NCBI RefSeq assembly: GCF_035083965.1 | Contig: NC_089724.1 | Span: 13,696,910 to 13,760,909, forward strand | Source: Branchiostoma lanceolatum | Taxonomy: Eukaryota; Chordata; Leptocardii; Amphioxiformes; Branchiostomatidae | DNA: 64,000 nucleotides | Direction of reading: 5' to 3' | In this document: positions 1-12,000 of the stretch, piece by piece | Position numbering within the stretch: the stretch's first letter is position 1 | Layout: each line of letters opens with the position of its first letter | The notes under the pieces: model-generated | Database searches by the model: none | What the model was told of the DNA's origin: nothing | Seen by the model: the letters and a program-made list of their open reading frames with translations, nothing else | Translations under genes and position numbers: made by a program

Positions 1-229
1 AAGCACTAGTATATGGAGTCGAACGAAGACCACGTAGGCCGGAACCTCCAGACCTATCCGCAGCCTTGGGGCAGTAGAAACTAATAAACACTCGTGTTTC
101 TGACGCACACACAGCCGATGTTTTTTGGTTTCACTGCGTTGTATAATGTGGCTCAAGCCTAGTTTCTGATATATGGCTTTTTATCTTCGCCGAGTTCTTG
201 TACTCGGAGAGGATTATGTTTTCGGTTGA

Positions 230-960
230 AAAATCTGTTGGGTGGGTCTGAATGTATGTCAGGAGCATAACTCAAGAAAAATTCAATGAATCTTTATGAT
301 TTTTAGTAGGTGTGTAGTGGTTGTGTAAAGGAAGGTCAAGTTCGAAAATGGTTTACCTTGCGTTTTTCAATAGTACTGCAGCGGACTTAGCATTTTTGTG
401 TGTTTGTATGTAGGTAAAAAAAGTGACGGAAACGTTGATGAATCTTCATGATTTTTTGCAGGTGTGTAGATGTTGTGAAAACGGAGGTCAAGTACAAAAA
501 TGGTTCTCCTGGCACTTTCCGTCGGTACTGCAGCGGGCTTTGTGTGGATGTGAATTTTCTTGTGGACAACATAACTCAAGAAGCTGTTGATGGATCCTTA
601 TGATATTTAGTGGATGGGTAGGAGTTACCGAAAGGAAGGTCAAGTTCGATAATGGGCCTTCTAGCGGGTACCAAAGGTACTGCAGCAGAGCTTCAAAATT
701 TAGGGGCATATTTTCTGAAAGTGCTATGGTCATGATTTTTGTGTGGTAGATAGTTCATGCCACAGAAAGTAAGTTCTGTAAATTTTGGCCCCCTAGCGGC
801 TTGTTAAGAACCGCAGTGGGTGTTTTTTGTTTTGACATTCGGACATGAATAACTTGAGAATGGGTCGACAGATCGTCGTGATGTTTGGTATGTAGAGAGC
901 TCGGATGGTGCTTTACATAATCAATGACTTATTATGCAAATAAGGAGCTAATTTGCATAA
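230..960. repeat. Degenerate tandem repeat of about 150 bp
   Basis: Recurring blocks tgatttttagtaggtgtgtag (near 297, 450, 601, 733, 880) and ggtcaagttcgaaaatgg (331, 485, 637), with about 130-155 bp spacing. A related fragment occurs near 22290-22430. The repeat ends in a palindromic attatgcaaat...atttgcataat. Confidence 0.7.
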
Positions 961-1069
961 TTAGTAAGGAAAGTTTGTTAACCCACTGCCTTTCAATGGG
1001 ACATGGGACAGTGTCAGGTCATGTAAACAGATAGCCTTGCATAAACGTACATGTAGGTCAAATAAATAA

Positions 1070-1990
1070 ACAATTCTCCAAGCAGAGGTGTGGGTCCTGC
1101 TGGTTTTTGACGCGTTCAGTTTAAGCATTTTTGTTCAGCACGGTTGGCGACATAACGAAATAGGGACAAAATAGAAAGCCTGACTAGAAACACCTAAAAA
1201 CGTGCCAGATTTATTCTATTCATATGTATTGACTGTGCTATTTCATCATCACTTTCAACTTTCAACACTGCCATATCGAACCTTTGTGGCCCATATAATA
1301 TCAACATACTCAATTTTTTTCATGACCAGTTATAAGATATATCAGCACACTCTACACATATACTAGTCCTGTACCACCAAATGATTTTTAACCCTATCTT
1401 ATCTGGACTCATTCGCCCAATCATAACGTCCAAATGGTATGGTGCATGATCAAATTTGCAGGGGGTGATAGGCACGTAAATATAAATCACTTTCCATAAT
1501 AAGCCTTGATTATTTGGCGAAGATTATGTGTTTGTGGAACTCTAGTTGTCCTTGATATTGTTGGCGGTAAATTCGGGGCCGTCGGAGATGTGGATTCAAA
1601 GGCTTCAGACAATTGGGCCCGATTAAAAGACGTACTAATTTCTTTGTTTTGAACGTGAAACTGGAACATTGAAACCGTCTATTGCTGTGTTTTCCATACA
1701 AGGAGCAGGATGATATTGTTTTTCTTGTTTTCACTGTTTTTTTTTGGTCTTCTTGTTCCTTGACTGTTTTTGCTTTTGTTGTTGTGCATTGCTGTTTTGA
1801 ATAGAGCCTTGAGGGATTATACCTTCGGTGGGTCTTTTTGAGTACAGATTGATAACAAATACCCACCAACGTTGTCGGTTATTACACTAATGAAGTCATA
1901 AGGCGCCTTACAATTACGGCTAAGCCTAACGAACAGAATGTTAGAAAATGTCAGCTTTTGTGTCCGATAACGGATAAGTCACAAAACGCC
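1070..1990. other. No gene seen
   Basis: AT-rich sequence. A 45-bp segment at 1078-1123 (ctccaagcagaggt.tgggtcc.gctggtttttgacg) recurs reversed at 57128-57176, so both are parts of a dispersed repeat. The frames on the minus strand at 1487-1869 look random. Confidence 0.5.
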
Positions 1991-2010
1991 AGAGTCACAA
2001 CACGGGCATT

Positions 2011-3293
2011 ATGCCATCAGTATGGAAAACTGCCAACGTCTGCCCCGTACCAAAAACATCTCACCCAACCTGTAAGAAAGACTGGAGACCGATATCCCTG
2101 ATCTCCACACTGGGAAAGGTGCAGGAGAGACTCGTGCTGAACAGACTCCTTCCTCTGATAAAACCCTGGATCAAGGACCAGTTTGCGTATATGCCAAAAT
2201 CGTCAACCACAGCCGCACTGCTGAAGGCATATCAGTCCTGGCTAACTGACCTTGACAACAAGCAACCATCAGTTGTACGAGTTTTACTTGCCGACATGTC
2301 TAAGGCTTTCGATAAGGTTGACCACGGCATCCTTCTAAAGCACCTGGCAACCCGTGGAATCGCTACAAGAATGCTCACTTGGATTCAGAGTCACCTGTCT
2401 GGCAGGAAACAACGTGTCGCTGCCAACGGTCAGTTTAGCAGCTGGAAAGATGTCACCTCCGGAGTCCCACAGGGGGGAGTTCTGTCACCTTACTTATTCC
2501 TAGTATACATGTCCTCTCGAACTACCAAACACGCAACAACTACAAATATTGGATACGCAGACGACATTGGACTGTCCAGATGCATGCCCTGTGTCACCGC
2601 GGAAACGGACAATACTATGCAGGAGGAAGCCGATCACCTTGACTCATGGGCAACGCAGAACAACATGGTCATGAACGGCGACAAGTCGTACGAACTCAGA
2701 ATATGCTTCTCCAGAATACCTCCAGTCCTTCCACCGCTCATACTGGGTGGGAAAGAAGTACCTATTGTCACATGCGCCACCTACCTCGGATTCAAGATGA
2801 CCTCTAACCTTAAGTGGGATAGCCATATTTCACATGCGACAAAAAAGGGATCACAACGTCTCCACTATCTTCGCTTACTTGCTAAAGGTGGTATGCCCCC
2901 AGACGACCTCACGACAGTGTACACAACCCTAATCAGATCCGTTCTGGAATATGCTAACGTGGTGTACGCCGGATGTAACAAAACCCAGTCAAAAACAGTC
3001 GAATCTGTCCAGAAGAGAGCATCGAGGATTATCAACGGGAATGGAGGTATCCAGACGACAGCCCACCTGCCAACGCTCAAGTCTAGACGTGACGAAGCAG
3101 CCTTAAAACTCTTTCAACAGATGCAATCTGAAGACCATCCTTGCACTACATGACAACAAGCAGTCGGCAACAACAAACCGGCAGAACTCTCAGAAACCAT
3201 AACCATAGAACTCTACCTACTTGTAGGACCGAACGGCTGAAGAACTCGTTTCTGTTTCATGCCACAAAACTGTACAACCAGTCACTTTCGTGA
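2011..3293 (+). mobile_element. 5'-truncated non-LTR retrotransposon (LINE) reverse transcriptase fragment
   Basis: A 380-codon frame begins inside the reverse transcriptase domain. It has KDWRPISL at residues 23-30, ADMSKAFDKVDH near 95-106, GVPQGGVLSP near 151-160 and the catalytic YADD at 182-185. This order and spacing is that of non-LTR (Jockey/CR1/L2-like) reverse transcriptases; the exact clade is a guess. The endonuclease and 5' part are absent. The frame stops at 3153, but the next frame continues with the usual C-terminal stretch (RTERLKNSFLFHATKLYNQS) to TGA at 3291. A small frameshift near 3130-3146 therefore broke it. About 300 bp of 3'-UTR-like sequence with AATAAA near 3577 follows. 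It is a dead copy. Confidence 0.9.
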
Positions 3294-4084
3294 ACTTTTA
3301 AACGTGTAATGTGGTAAAAACCATCGTTTTTAAATTGTATTGATCTTTAAATCGTCCTAACATGTATATTTATGGCTATTTAAACTCGTCATTCCTGTCC
3401 GACGGTTTATTCTTGATGCAACGCACACAAGCTTGCAATTATTTTATAGTTCAAGAACATTTTAGATCAAATTGAACTGTGACCTGTATTTTGTATAACT
3501 AGTGGAACCTACAATTGTTACTGTCAGAACAATTCAGGATATCCAGTAGGATATCCTGCCAGTCTGCATATTTTGAATAAAGTTTTATAAGTCTGGAATA
3601 TCAAGTTTCACAGCAGTCCGCAGGCAGTAGACAGGGATAATGGGCGCAGTGCTCAAATGCTCCGGGCATATCAGCTTCATATTACACGACGTCTGGGTGT
3701 ATCATTATACCCACATGGCAATACGAGCTTCCAATGTTCAAACTTTATTTTACATAACATAACAGCTGCGCGACTCATATTGCGCTTACATAAGGAACAT
3801 GTATTGAACATTTTCTGTGCTCAAACTAGAAGTTGCTATTCAGTTGCTGCTGAAATCTTCGTCATGTACGCGACTGGGAAAGACGATGCAAAACTCAATG
3901 ATAAACCATCAAAAATGGACGAAAACAGCACCAGGAATGAGGTGCCCAATGGCAATGTTTGCAAGGATGAAGAGCACATCTTCCACAGTCTGTTTATCCT
4001 TGATATTATATTGATGTGTTACAGTACCTTTAAATAATTTCATTATAAGTTGAACCAGACTTAATTCCGGCTGCATGAGACGCC

Positions 4085-4453
4085 ATGCCTGAATCCCTGG
4101 CAGGTCCCGATGTTATATATACAAACACGAACAGAAAGGATAAAACAGGTGGTACGTATGCAGTACCGCTCAGATCTAGTACACATGTAGTAGAATACCA
4201 CCGTGACGCCCACAGAATAGACTGCAGCACAGTAAGAATACGTCACAGTTACATCGCCCTGTTTTCTGATCAGCATTCAGACCGCTTGCCTGTATTTCAC
4301 GATGTCCCAGGTGTATCAACACTAGATATTAACAGATCTGATGCAGATAAGGGATACAGGTATCAGTTGCATTTCTTTGGGACTAATTTTCCTTCGATGT
4401 TAATGCTTGTAATATGTTTATGTCTTTGTCGTAACTTTTATAACTTTATTTAG
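4085..4453 (+). other. Unassigned 122-codon frame
   Basis: An ATG-started frame of 122 codons with a hydrophobic C-terminal stretch (MLMLVICLCLC), followed within 35 bp by AATAAA (4486). I do not recognise the protein, and it has no paired exon or homologue in the window. It may be a chance frame. Confidence 0.2.
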
Positions 4454-5594
4454 TCGTTCACCTTTGTAAAGCTTGCATATGTTGAAATAAAGTTCATGAA
4501 TTCGAACATTTTTATTCAATAAATGGCTAGCTTGATGTATCGTAAAGCTAGAATGACATTAAACGGCACCAGCGGTGCCAGTCATCGTGTTTTTCATACT
4601 TTTGCTTAGTCGCTCACCTGAGTAATAGCAAGGTCGTGTCTACTTAAATTATCAGATCATTTCATGGCCATGTCTGGCTTTGCCTAGTATCCAGGATAAT
4701 CTTTCCACCCTTCGATGTACGTGTTTCCGGCGATGCCAGATTCAGTGAAGGTCGAATGTTCCGGCTAAAGAGTTCTGTATACGTTTGAGGGAGGGTGATA
4801 TAGGCCTTGAAGCCTCAGAGGCAAGTGTTTGTGCCAGTACAATGAATAAATTTTAAACATGAATAGGGCGTGTGAAGCGGTGCATTTATGCCACTAATCG
4901 ACGTCAAACACAGGGTCTGACACGCACTGTTGACAGAATCATCATACCCAATATTAATGTGTGGGCAACAGGAATATAAAGAGACTGTGAAGTTTATTTA
5001 GGTATCGGCAAGCCACAAATGATAACAGACATCAATGATTCAATTGATGCAATAGTTGTGATAATTTCGCCTCTGTATCGTTAAAAAATCGTCCAACAAT
5101 TAGACACAGATTAATCAGGAGTATCACAGCAGGAGAGAACGAGCAACAGCGCCGTCTGGCGTCGACAGGATAAACTGCACAGGTTCCAGGTCGCCAAATC
5201 TACTTACATGTACATTACCGCAAATGCAACCGTTATGACGTTTTCATTACGACGTCCAACGTTCACGACGTTTGTCACCCTTAACCTTCAATCCACATCA
5301 CGATCACACATCAATGTTATGTATGTCACATACCACATACCGATGTGACTGGACGTAATTTCACATATCAATTAAGGCGAGGGGGATGGGCAACTCTTCA
5401 TTCTAGTGCGAATGTGCACCATCGTCTTGTACGACATGTCAGAATCAATGAGCAGACCTGGCACACACGACAAAAGTGGTTGAGCAAGTGCACAACATAT
5501 GTCTAGTGCAGACTATTGCAACTTACCAACACCGCACACTAATACTGATATACTATACTAGAAATGCACAATCACCTGCGTGTACGGTCGTTCA

Positions 5595-5818
5595 GGCCCC
5601 CATTCCGCTAGACGGCGCTCGTGCTGCGCTCTCGCTTCGACCTAATTCGTAACCCTTGATTTCACGATTGGACTATCATGCAAAATGTAAAAGCATGACT
5701 GCAAAGACAACAAAATACACAAAGCGTTTTTATAAAGTTCGTTGAGCGATCTGTTGAATTTCAGGTCGCAACGCAATCGCAGCGAGATCGCCGCCCAAGT
5801 GGAATAGGGGTGTCAGAT
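5595..5818. mobile_element. MITE family 1, copy 1
   Basis: Terminal inverted repeats run from cccccattccgctagacggcg to cgccgcccaagtggaatagggg. The interior block (tatcatgcaaaatgtaaaagcatgac, then aagacaacaaaa) recurs in copies 2-4. Confidence 0.8.
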
Positions 5819-6091
5819 AACACAATCGGGGACACTTTCTGAATTTCATTTTCCTTCAATTTGATGTTGATTTTCCTTGGCCTTCAAGTCTTTTCCATTG
5901 ACGCAACATCACCAACCGTCCACCCGGGCGTCACCAGGAGACCTGGATTTCCCCGTGGTCCTGACATCCTGGACAGTTTGTGGAGAGGATGCAATCCGTT
6001 TGACCCAGAGTAGTGCTGCCAAGTGTAGTGTTGCGACTATCTTCTGAGACTAAGTTCATATAACACCCTGTCGATGTTTCATCGTCATGTC

Positions 6092-9000
6092 TCAGTTGTA
6101 AGTAGTGGTGCCGGTACCGGTGCCGCCTTCTTTACTGGCCCTGGACACTTTCCTCATGGATTTCCGTCTGTGCCGCCGCATGGCGCTGGTAAAGACGACC
6201 GGCTCGTCTCCGTCGAGCTTCAGAACGACGACAGTACCCGAGAACTTCCGAGTGATCTTCTTCCGAATGGTGCCGGTGGTGATGGCGTAGGCCTCCATGC
6301 GGAAGGTGTCGTTGAGCAGGAGGTAGATGATGGGGTTGTAGACGCCGGCGGTCCGGACGAACAGGGCCGGCACCGCGGTGAAGAGGGGGGACGATCTCCC
6401 GGGCTCGGCAAAGCAGCACCACAGCCCGAGGATGGCGTAGGGGGTCCACGCCATTAGGAACCCGAGCCCAACCATGATGGCAGTCTGGAGGAAACAGGAT
6501 GTGAATGTGAGAGTTTATTAAGTACGCCATGGATATTATGTTGCTAACAAGAAACTCTGCACTTTCCGAATGCCGTCTTATCAATTCAAAATTAACAGAG
6601 AGATTTGTGAGGGATTAGTTCATTGGGAACTACGGCAGAGCTATGAAATAGCTTACCTTCGACAGTTTCCGCTCAAGTTGTGCTTTTCTCGCGACCCGCC
6701 GACCGCGGCCGAACGTTCTGCGGTGCGAGCCTCGAACCTTCTGGATAATCTTGATGTAAGAGAAAGCTATGGCCGCTACTGGAGCGACGATGAAGACCAG
6801 AACCAGGAAGAAGACGTACGACTGGTTGGCAGCAGAGGAAGACACTTGGTCGACGTCCAGCCCGCAGGTAATGTGTGACGGCTCGGTGGAGTACGCTCCC
6901 CAGCCGTACAGCGGCGCTGTTGACCAGAACAAGGCTATCGTCCACACCGCCGCGAGGGTGCGCCGGACATTGGTGAAGTTCACTTCGTCACCTACGACAT
7001 ACAAATGTTATCCTTTAGAAGTCGATATATCACTTATCTTTTTTGGAATGATCAATGATCTACATGGCAACATGTTTGTATCGTACTTAGAAATATTATT
7101 GGTGCTGCAGCCTCATCTGTATTTCAAAAGTTCCATTTCACAACGTTCTCACAAGAATAGATGATCAAGCATGCTTCAGTTGGTTTGAGTACCCCACGAT
7201 ACATGAACGTAATTATACCACACGGCTAGCTATAACCACACACTGCTGTTCAGACACTGTGATGGCTGGTTGGAGAAGAGAGTCACGTACTGTGCTTGGT
7301 GTGGCAGACTTTGATGTACCGTGCCAGTGCGTGCGCAATGATGGTTAGGATGTTGGTCGTGCCGAGGTGTGTTCTTAAGAAGGCGTAACCCTGGCAGCCG
7401 GGATTGCCCAGCATCCAACCATGGTTAAAACTCGCTGCGATCTGCGGAAAAAGGGATATTAGCAGGTCAAGGCGGTCAAATGGAGGCACTCCGGAGCATT
7501 AGTGCTAGTGGTGTGGTAGAACGTGCCTAGTTGATACGTTTGGCACGTCGGCTGTCTGGGCTGGGAACTGATGAATCATGTACATCTTACAGCTAGATGC
7601 CTGCAGATGGTTGCCAGAGCTAAGCTTGTAGAGACAATCTTTAGTGTCTTTCTCTTCCTCCCTGCACTACAAAACGCAATCATAGTAAGCTTACCTACGG
7701 GGGAGGATATTTGCGCTCCAGCCAGCTGAAAAGCCAGTCTTACTTCTAAGACGGAATATAAGTGAAACTATTGCCAAGTACGTTCAAGACGATTCTACAT
7801 CTATCAGACGGTGCACTAGATGACTTAGATCAACGATAAGACGAAGAATTTACTGGAAGGGGGGCTTCTTCTACTCTACTGTGACGTTTCAATAGGCCAG
7901 ACTAATGTATTGCCCTCTTACAATCATCCTTCAACCAGCTCAAACAATTTGGGGACGTCTTCAATAGCATGTTGGGGATATGGCTGTTCCACGAATGATT
8001 TTACCGCTGAGTTAGCGTGACAGTGGCATTGGAACTACCTTTAAGGTTATTTGAGCCACGCAATCAATATAACTTTGGAACAACTTCTAAGTTCAAAAGA
8101 TATATACTTATTGTAAGAAATACCAGAAAATGGCGCACAGTGCGGTCTGGATAAATGTTGATAAATCATCGGTGCACTGTGAATACGGTCGGTTGGTCGT
8201 AAAAGCAAATAACGAAGCAATCAATATCTTTACATTGCAGACATCATCAGTGACCAGAGTATGGCACACATTAATCAAACATGCCTTGTGAAGGACTCGC
8301 TGAGCAATGCTTGAAGGATATTTGAAATTAAACAACGGCTTTGACGTACATGTCTAAAGATATCGTTACTAAAACATGCTCGCAATTTCAGGGAGGTTTG
8401 CGAAATTGTAAATTCACTGCTACTTGCTGTGCTGGGACCGATTATATGTCAGCATCTCCAATGTTGTGTGAGTAATGGCCAAATTAGGGGATCTCAATTT
8501 GGAGATGAAATATGCAACATGGAACTTTTTACAGCTTCAATGCTGTTAACCAGCTTATGCGAGCACGATATTCTTCGGTTTTCCAGCCCCTTGAAATATG
8601 CTTGCACAAGATCTACGTGTTTGCCTACAGCACACTCAAAGTCACGTCCACAACCAAAAGCCTTGAGCCAGAAGATACTACTAACGTTTTATTGAAAGCT
8701 TATTACATGACTGATTTCTATAATTGTAATTGTCAAGGCACATTTTCGTTCCATGCTAAATAGTATTTTGTAAGCTAGATCACTAGTCATGTAATGGTTC
8801 TTGTTCTGTAGCAGAAGATACCATACCATACGCTGTACCTTGTACAGTTGTCGCGCAGCAAAGTTTCCTGTAACTTGAGGAACCAAGAAAACTATCAGAT
8901 GCCTTCCTCATTGAAACCCACCACATAGCTAGGTCGTGTGATCCAGTCTTAAGACTTAAGCATTACTGCAATAAGGTTTACGTCAAATGCAATTTTCCTT

Positions 9001-12000
9001 CCAAAAGAACTGATGGACAGGGCCGATGCTAGAAGGGCATGGATAGTACAAGATAAGATTCACTTATTGCGCAATAATCGCCCTTCAAACTCACCTAAAT
9101 AAGCTGGGATTACCCAGCAGCTGTCGGCTAACCGAACTGTACACACATGTTCTGACACTTATCGACCCGAGCCTTTTAGTTTGTCAGAATCGTTTTGTCA
9201 AAGAGATCGTCTTGAACGGTGACGGCAGGGGAGCGTCTATCGATTATCTCTTCGCTGTAGGTGTGTTGGAACTCGGGCAAGAAATTGGCTTGTAAAAGAC
9301 TTTGTGGTGTCTGTAACTATACTAGGGTATCCGGTGTTACAGCTATACTAGTTCCGTCTTACATACATATTTAGTGAACACCGTCGTGAAACAATTTCGG
9401 TAACATCGTCGGGTCCTCTGTGACATTTAGCGTCATACCAGCATCACAACACGACAGGCATCACATGTAATTAAACGCACCACGGAGCAATTTCTGCAAT
9501 GCAATATCTAACACGAATGCCAATGAAGTCACGGTTTAATGACATTGCGAGTAGCCCAAAGTTTTTTTACGACTTCCTCGCGATGGTCGTCGACATTAGC
9601 TGGACAACTGGCTCTGTCGTACAATGACGACCAAAGCCGAAATACTTGACTATTCAGACAAACGTTTCAATCCAAGGCACGGGACAAGACCTGACACATA
9701 ACATCAACCAACAACACAGCGTAACACCAGCATCACTGACAACAAGGCAGAACTTCACACCACCATCAGCAACAACCACACTAACATCAAGCCGGCTCGT
9801 CACCTGGAAAGAGTTGCAACACAGCGCTATCAACAGGTCCACAACCGCCAGATTAACGGCAAAGAGCTCGGGGGCCTTCATGGACCTCCGCCTCTTGAAC
9901 CACACCGCCAACACAAAGGAGTTGCCCGCGATTGCCAGCAACCCTGCAAGTACAACATGTGATGGGATGTTGCAGAATGGTGTATTCAATCAGCATAAGT
10001 GTGCTTTTCAAACTTCAATCTTTGCGCAGTTTTCCTCAATGCAAACAATATTGCTTGATAGAGTTAATGCTTCCACAGTTAAGATGTACATGCTGCCATT
10101 CAATATTCGTAAGAAGAGCATGTACGTTGAGTTTTGATGGGCTTCTGGAATAAACATTCTGATGAATGAACCAGGGCGGGTTGAGTAATTTTTATGAGGA
10201 AAATGGTAACCTAGCTTCTTCAGGCCACTGTTGGTACAGGATGCAACAGCCACAGGATGTAACATTTCCAAGTAGCTTTTATTCTCTCATGCCGTACGTA
10301 AAATGCTCTCCGGCTGATTTCTCGTCTCCAATGTGGTATTTCCCCTTTGCTGCCTGAGATAACCTTCCACAAAACTCCCCCTGAGTGACGGCAGGTCGCC
10401 CGGCCGAGTTTTTGTTCCACCTGTCGCGCACCACGGAGATTATCTCCGAACCTGATGAGGGACAGCACATCAAATCCACTCATCTTGTTTTCAAAGGTCA
10501 GATTAAATGGGGTAGTTTTGGGACATACGCTGCAGTAATGACACATTTCAAAGTCATTTTGGACGCCGGGCAGTGAAAATAGACCCAATCAAAATATAGA
10601 CATTTATCATCTCATGCGGAGTGATTCTATTGAAAATGAGAGGTAGTCTAAGACTACTCAACAAACCAGACTATACTTTACCTTTCATGGCGATAACCAA
10701 GATTTATAACTAGTAAGGTAGAAGTAAGAAAGAAAGTTTTGAAGTTCTTTTAAAGGAATGTTTGGTACTCCAAACATACCTTCGGCTATCAAAGTACGAC
10801 ATCGCAAGGCTGTTAATACACAGGCTCTACACTACTGAACGAGCATGTTTTATCAACTTCTCCTGCAATAATAGTGTTTTCATGTGACTCTGTAGGCAGA
10901 AAGATCCATGAAAGGTTCTTTGCTTCGTGCTAGTGTAAAGATGTGAAGGTATAATGTACTGGGTATGATGAACCGAATATGCAGAATCATTAATTCAGCA
11001 CGTTAAGGTTTGACAACTTTTTAATTAGCCAAACAGGCATACTTTTCAACTAGCCAAACAGACGTCGATATGTTCGACAGCTGAAAGATATTCCAGCCTG
11101 GTATTTAAACATGTGACAAAACGCTTTTCATGCTGTGGTTCGTGATTGATTTCCGTTCAGCCAGAGGGGACGTAGCTAACAGCACCGGAGACGTGCTCCT
11201 GCCGTGCTAAACGTCCATGGAAAATGTGTCTGGATAAATGTGTCTTCAAAACGAGAATACCCTGCCATCTGTGTCGCCCTATAACCTTGCAGCTGCATTT
11301 CTGTCGAAAGTGGGACAGTCTTATCTAGAATTCCAAGAAAGTTCACTCAGTCCGAGACGCGGGGGGTTAAAAACCGACCCTGAACAGAAAGAATTTTCCA
11401 CAGTGATGAATACTATCGTGTTCTGTGCTCGCGCAGCTGTGAAAAACTCTCTCCTATTACACATGTGATTAACGAGAGCGCTATATATTTATAAAGGATG
11501 TGAAGGCATGAATGCATATACTAAAGAAGTGCCGTTTTCCTGTAATAGATATTCTTGGCAGTCTGTGCGGGGGATTTATCATAGGCTGTTTCTGTTCAGC
11601 AACATTCTGTAATATTCACAAGGTATACAGTGATTTATTTCATGTTCATCGCACAGTTACGGAGAAGTCACCTAATCTTTGCTTCTTTTGTCAGGCAGCA
11701 GTAAGAGCTCGACATAATGTAAATGCCATCACAAACCTCGAGCCTCACAGAGAAACAACATGTACAGCGGAGATGTTGGCGCGGAATGCTGCATTTAGGA
11801 AAAATCGAGACTGCATGTCAAATAAGAGTTCCACGACCTCATACCTTCACCAAATGATATTAACCTTGAGTACTATAAATATTTCACATTATGCAAATAA
11901 GCTATTATGTAAAAGAGGTCCTGATTGACACAAGTCATGTTTAACGATGTTCGCATGGACTTAACTTAATAATACAAGTAAAATATTCCACTCATCTACC

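Noticed and set aside
6074..7164. Plus-strand frames over the opsin exons
   Set aside because: Antisense shadows of GC-rich coding exons; splice sites, phases and opsin motifs lie on the minus strand.
10220..10588. Candidate first exon of the opsin-like gene near exon 2
   Set aside because: No opsin N-terminus or in-phase donor there; the exon at 20606-20735 fits phase and TM1 exactly.
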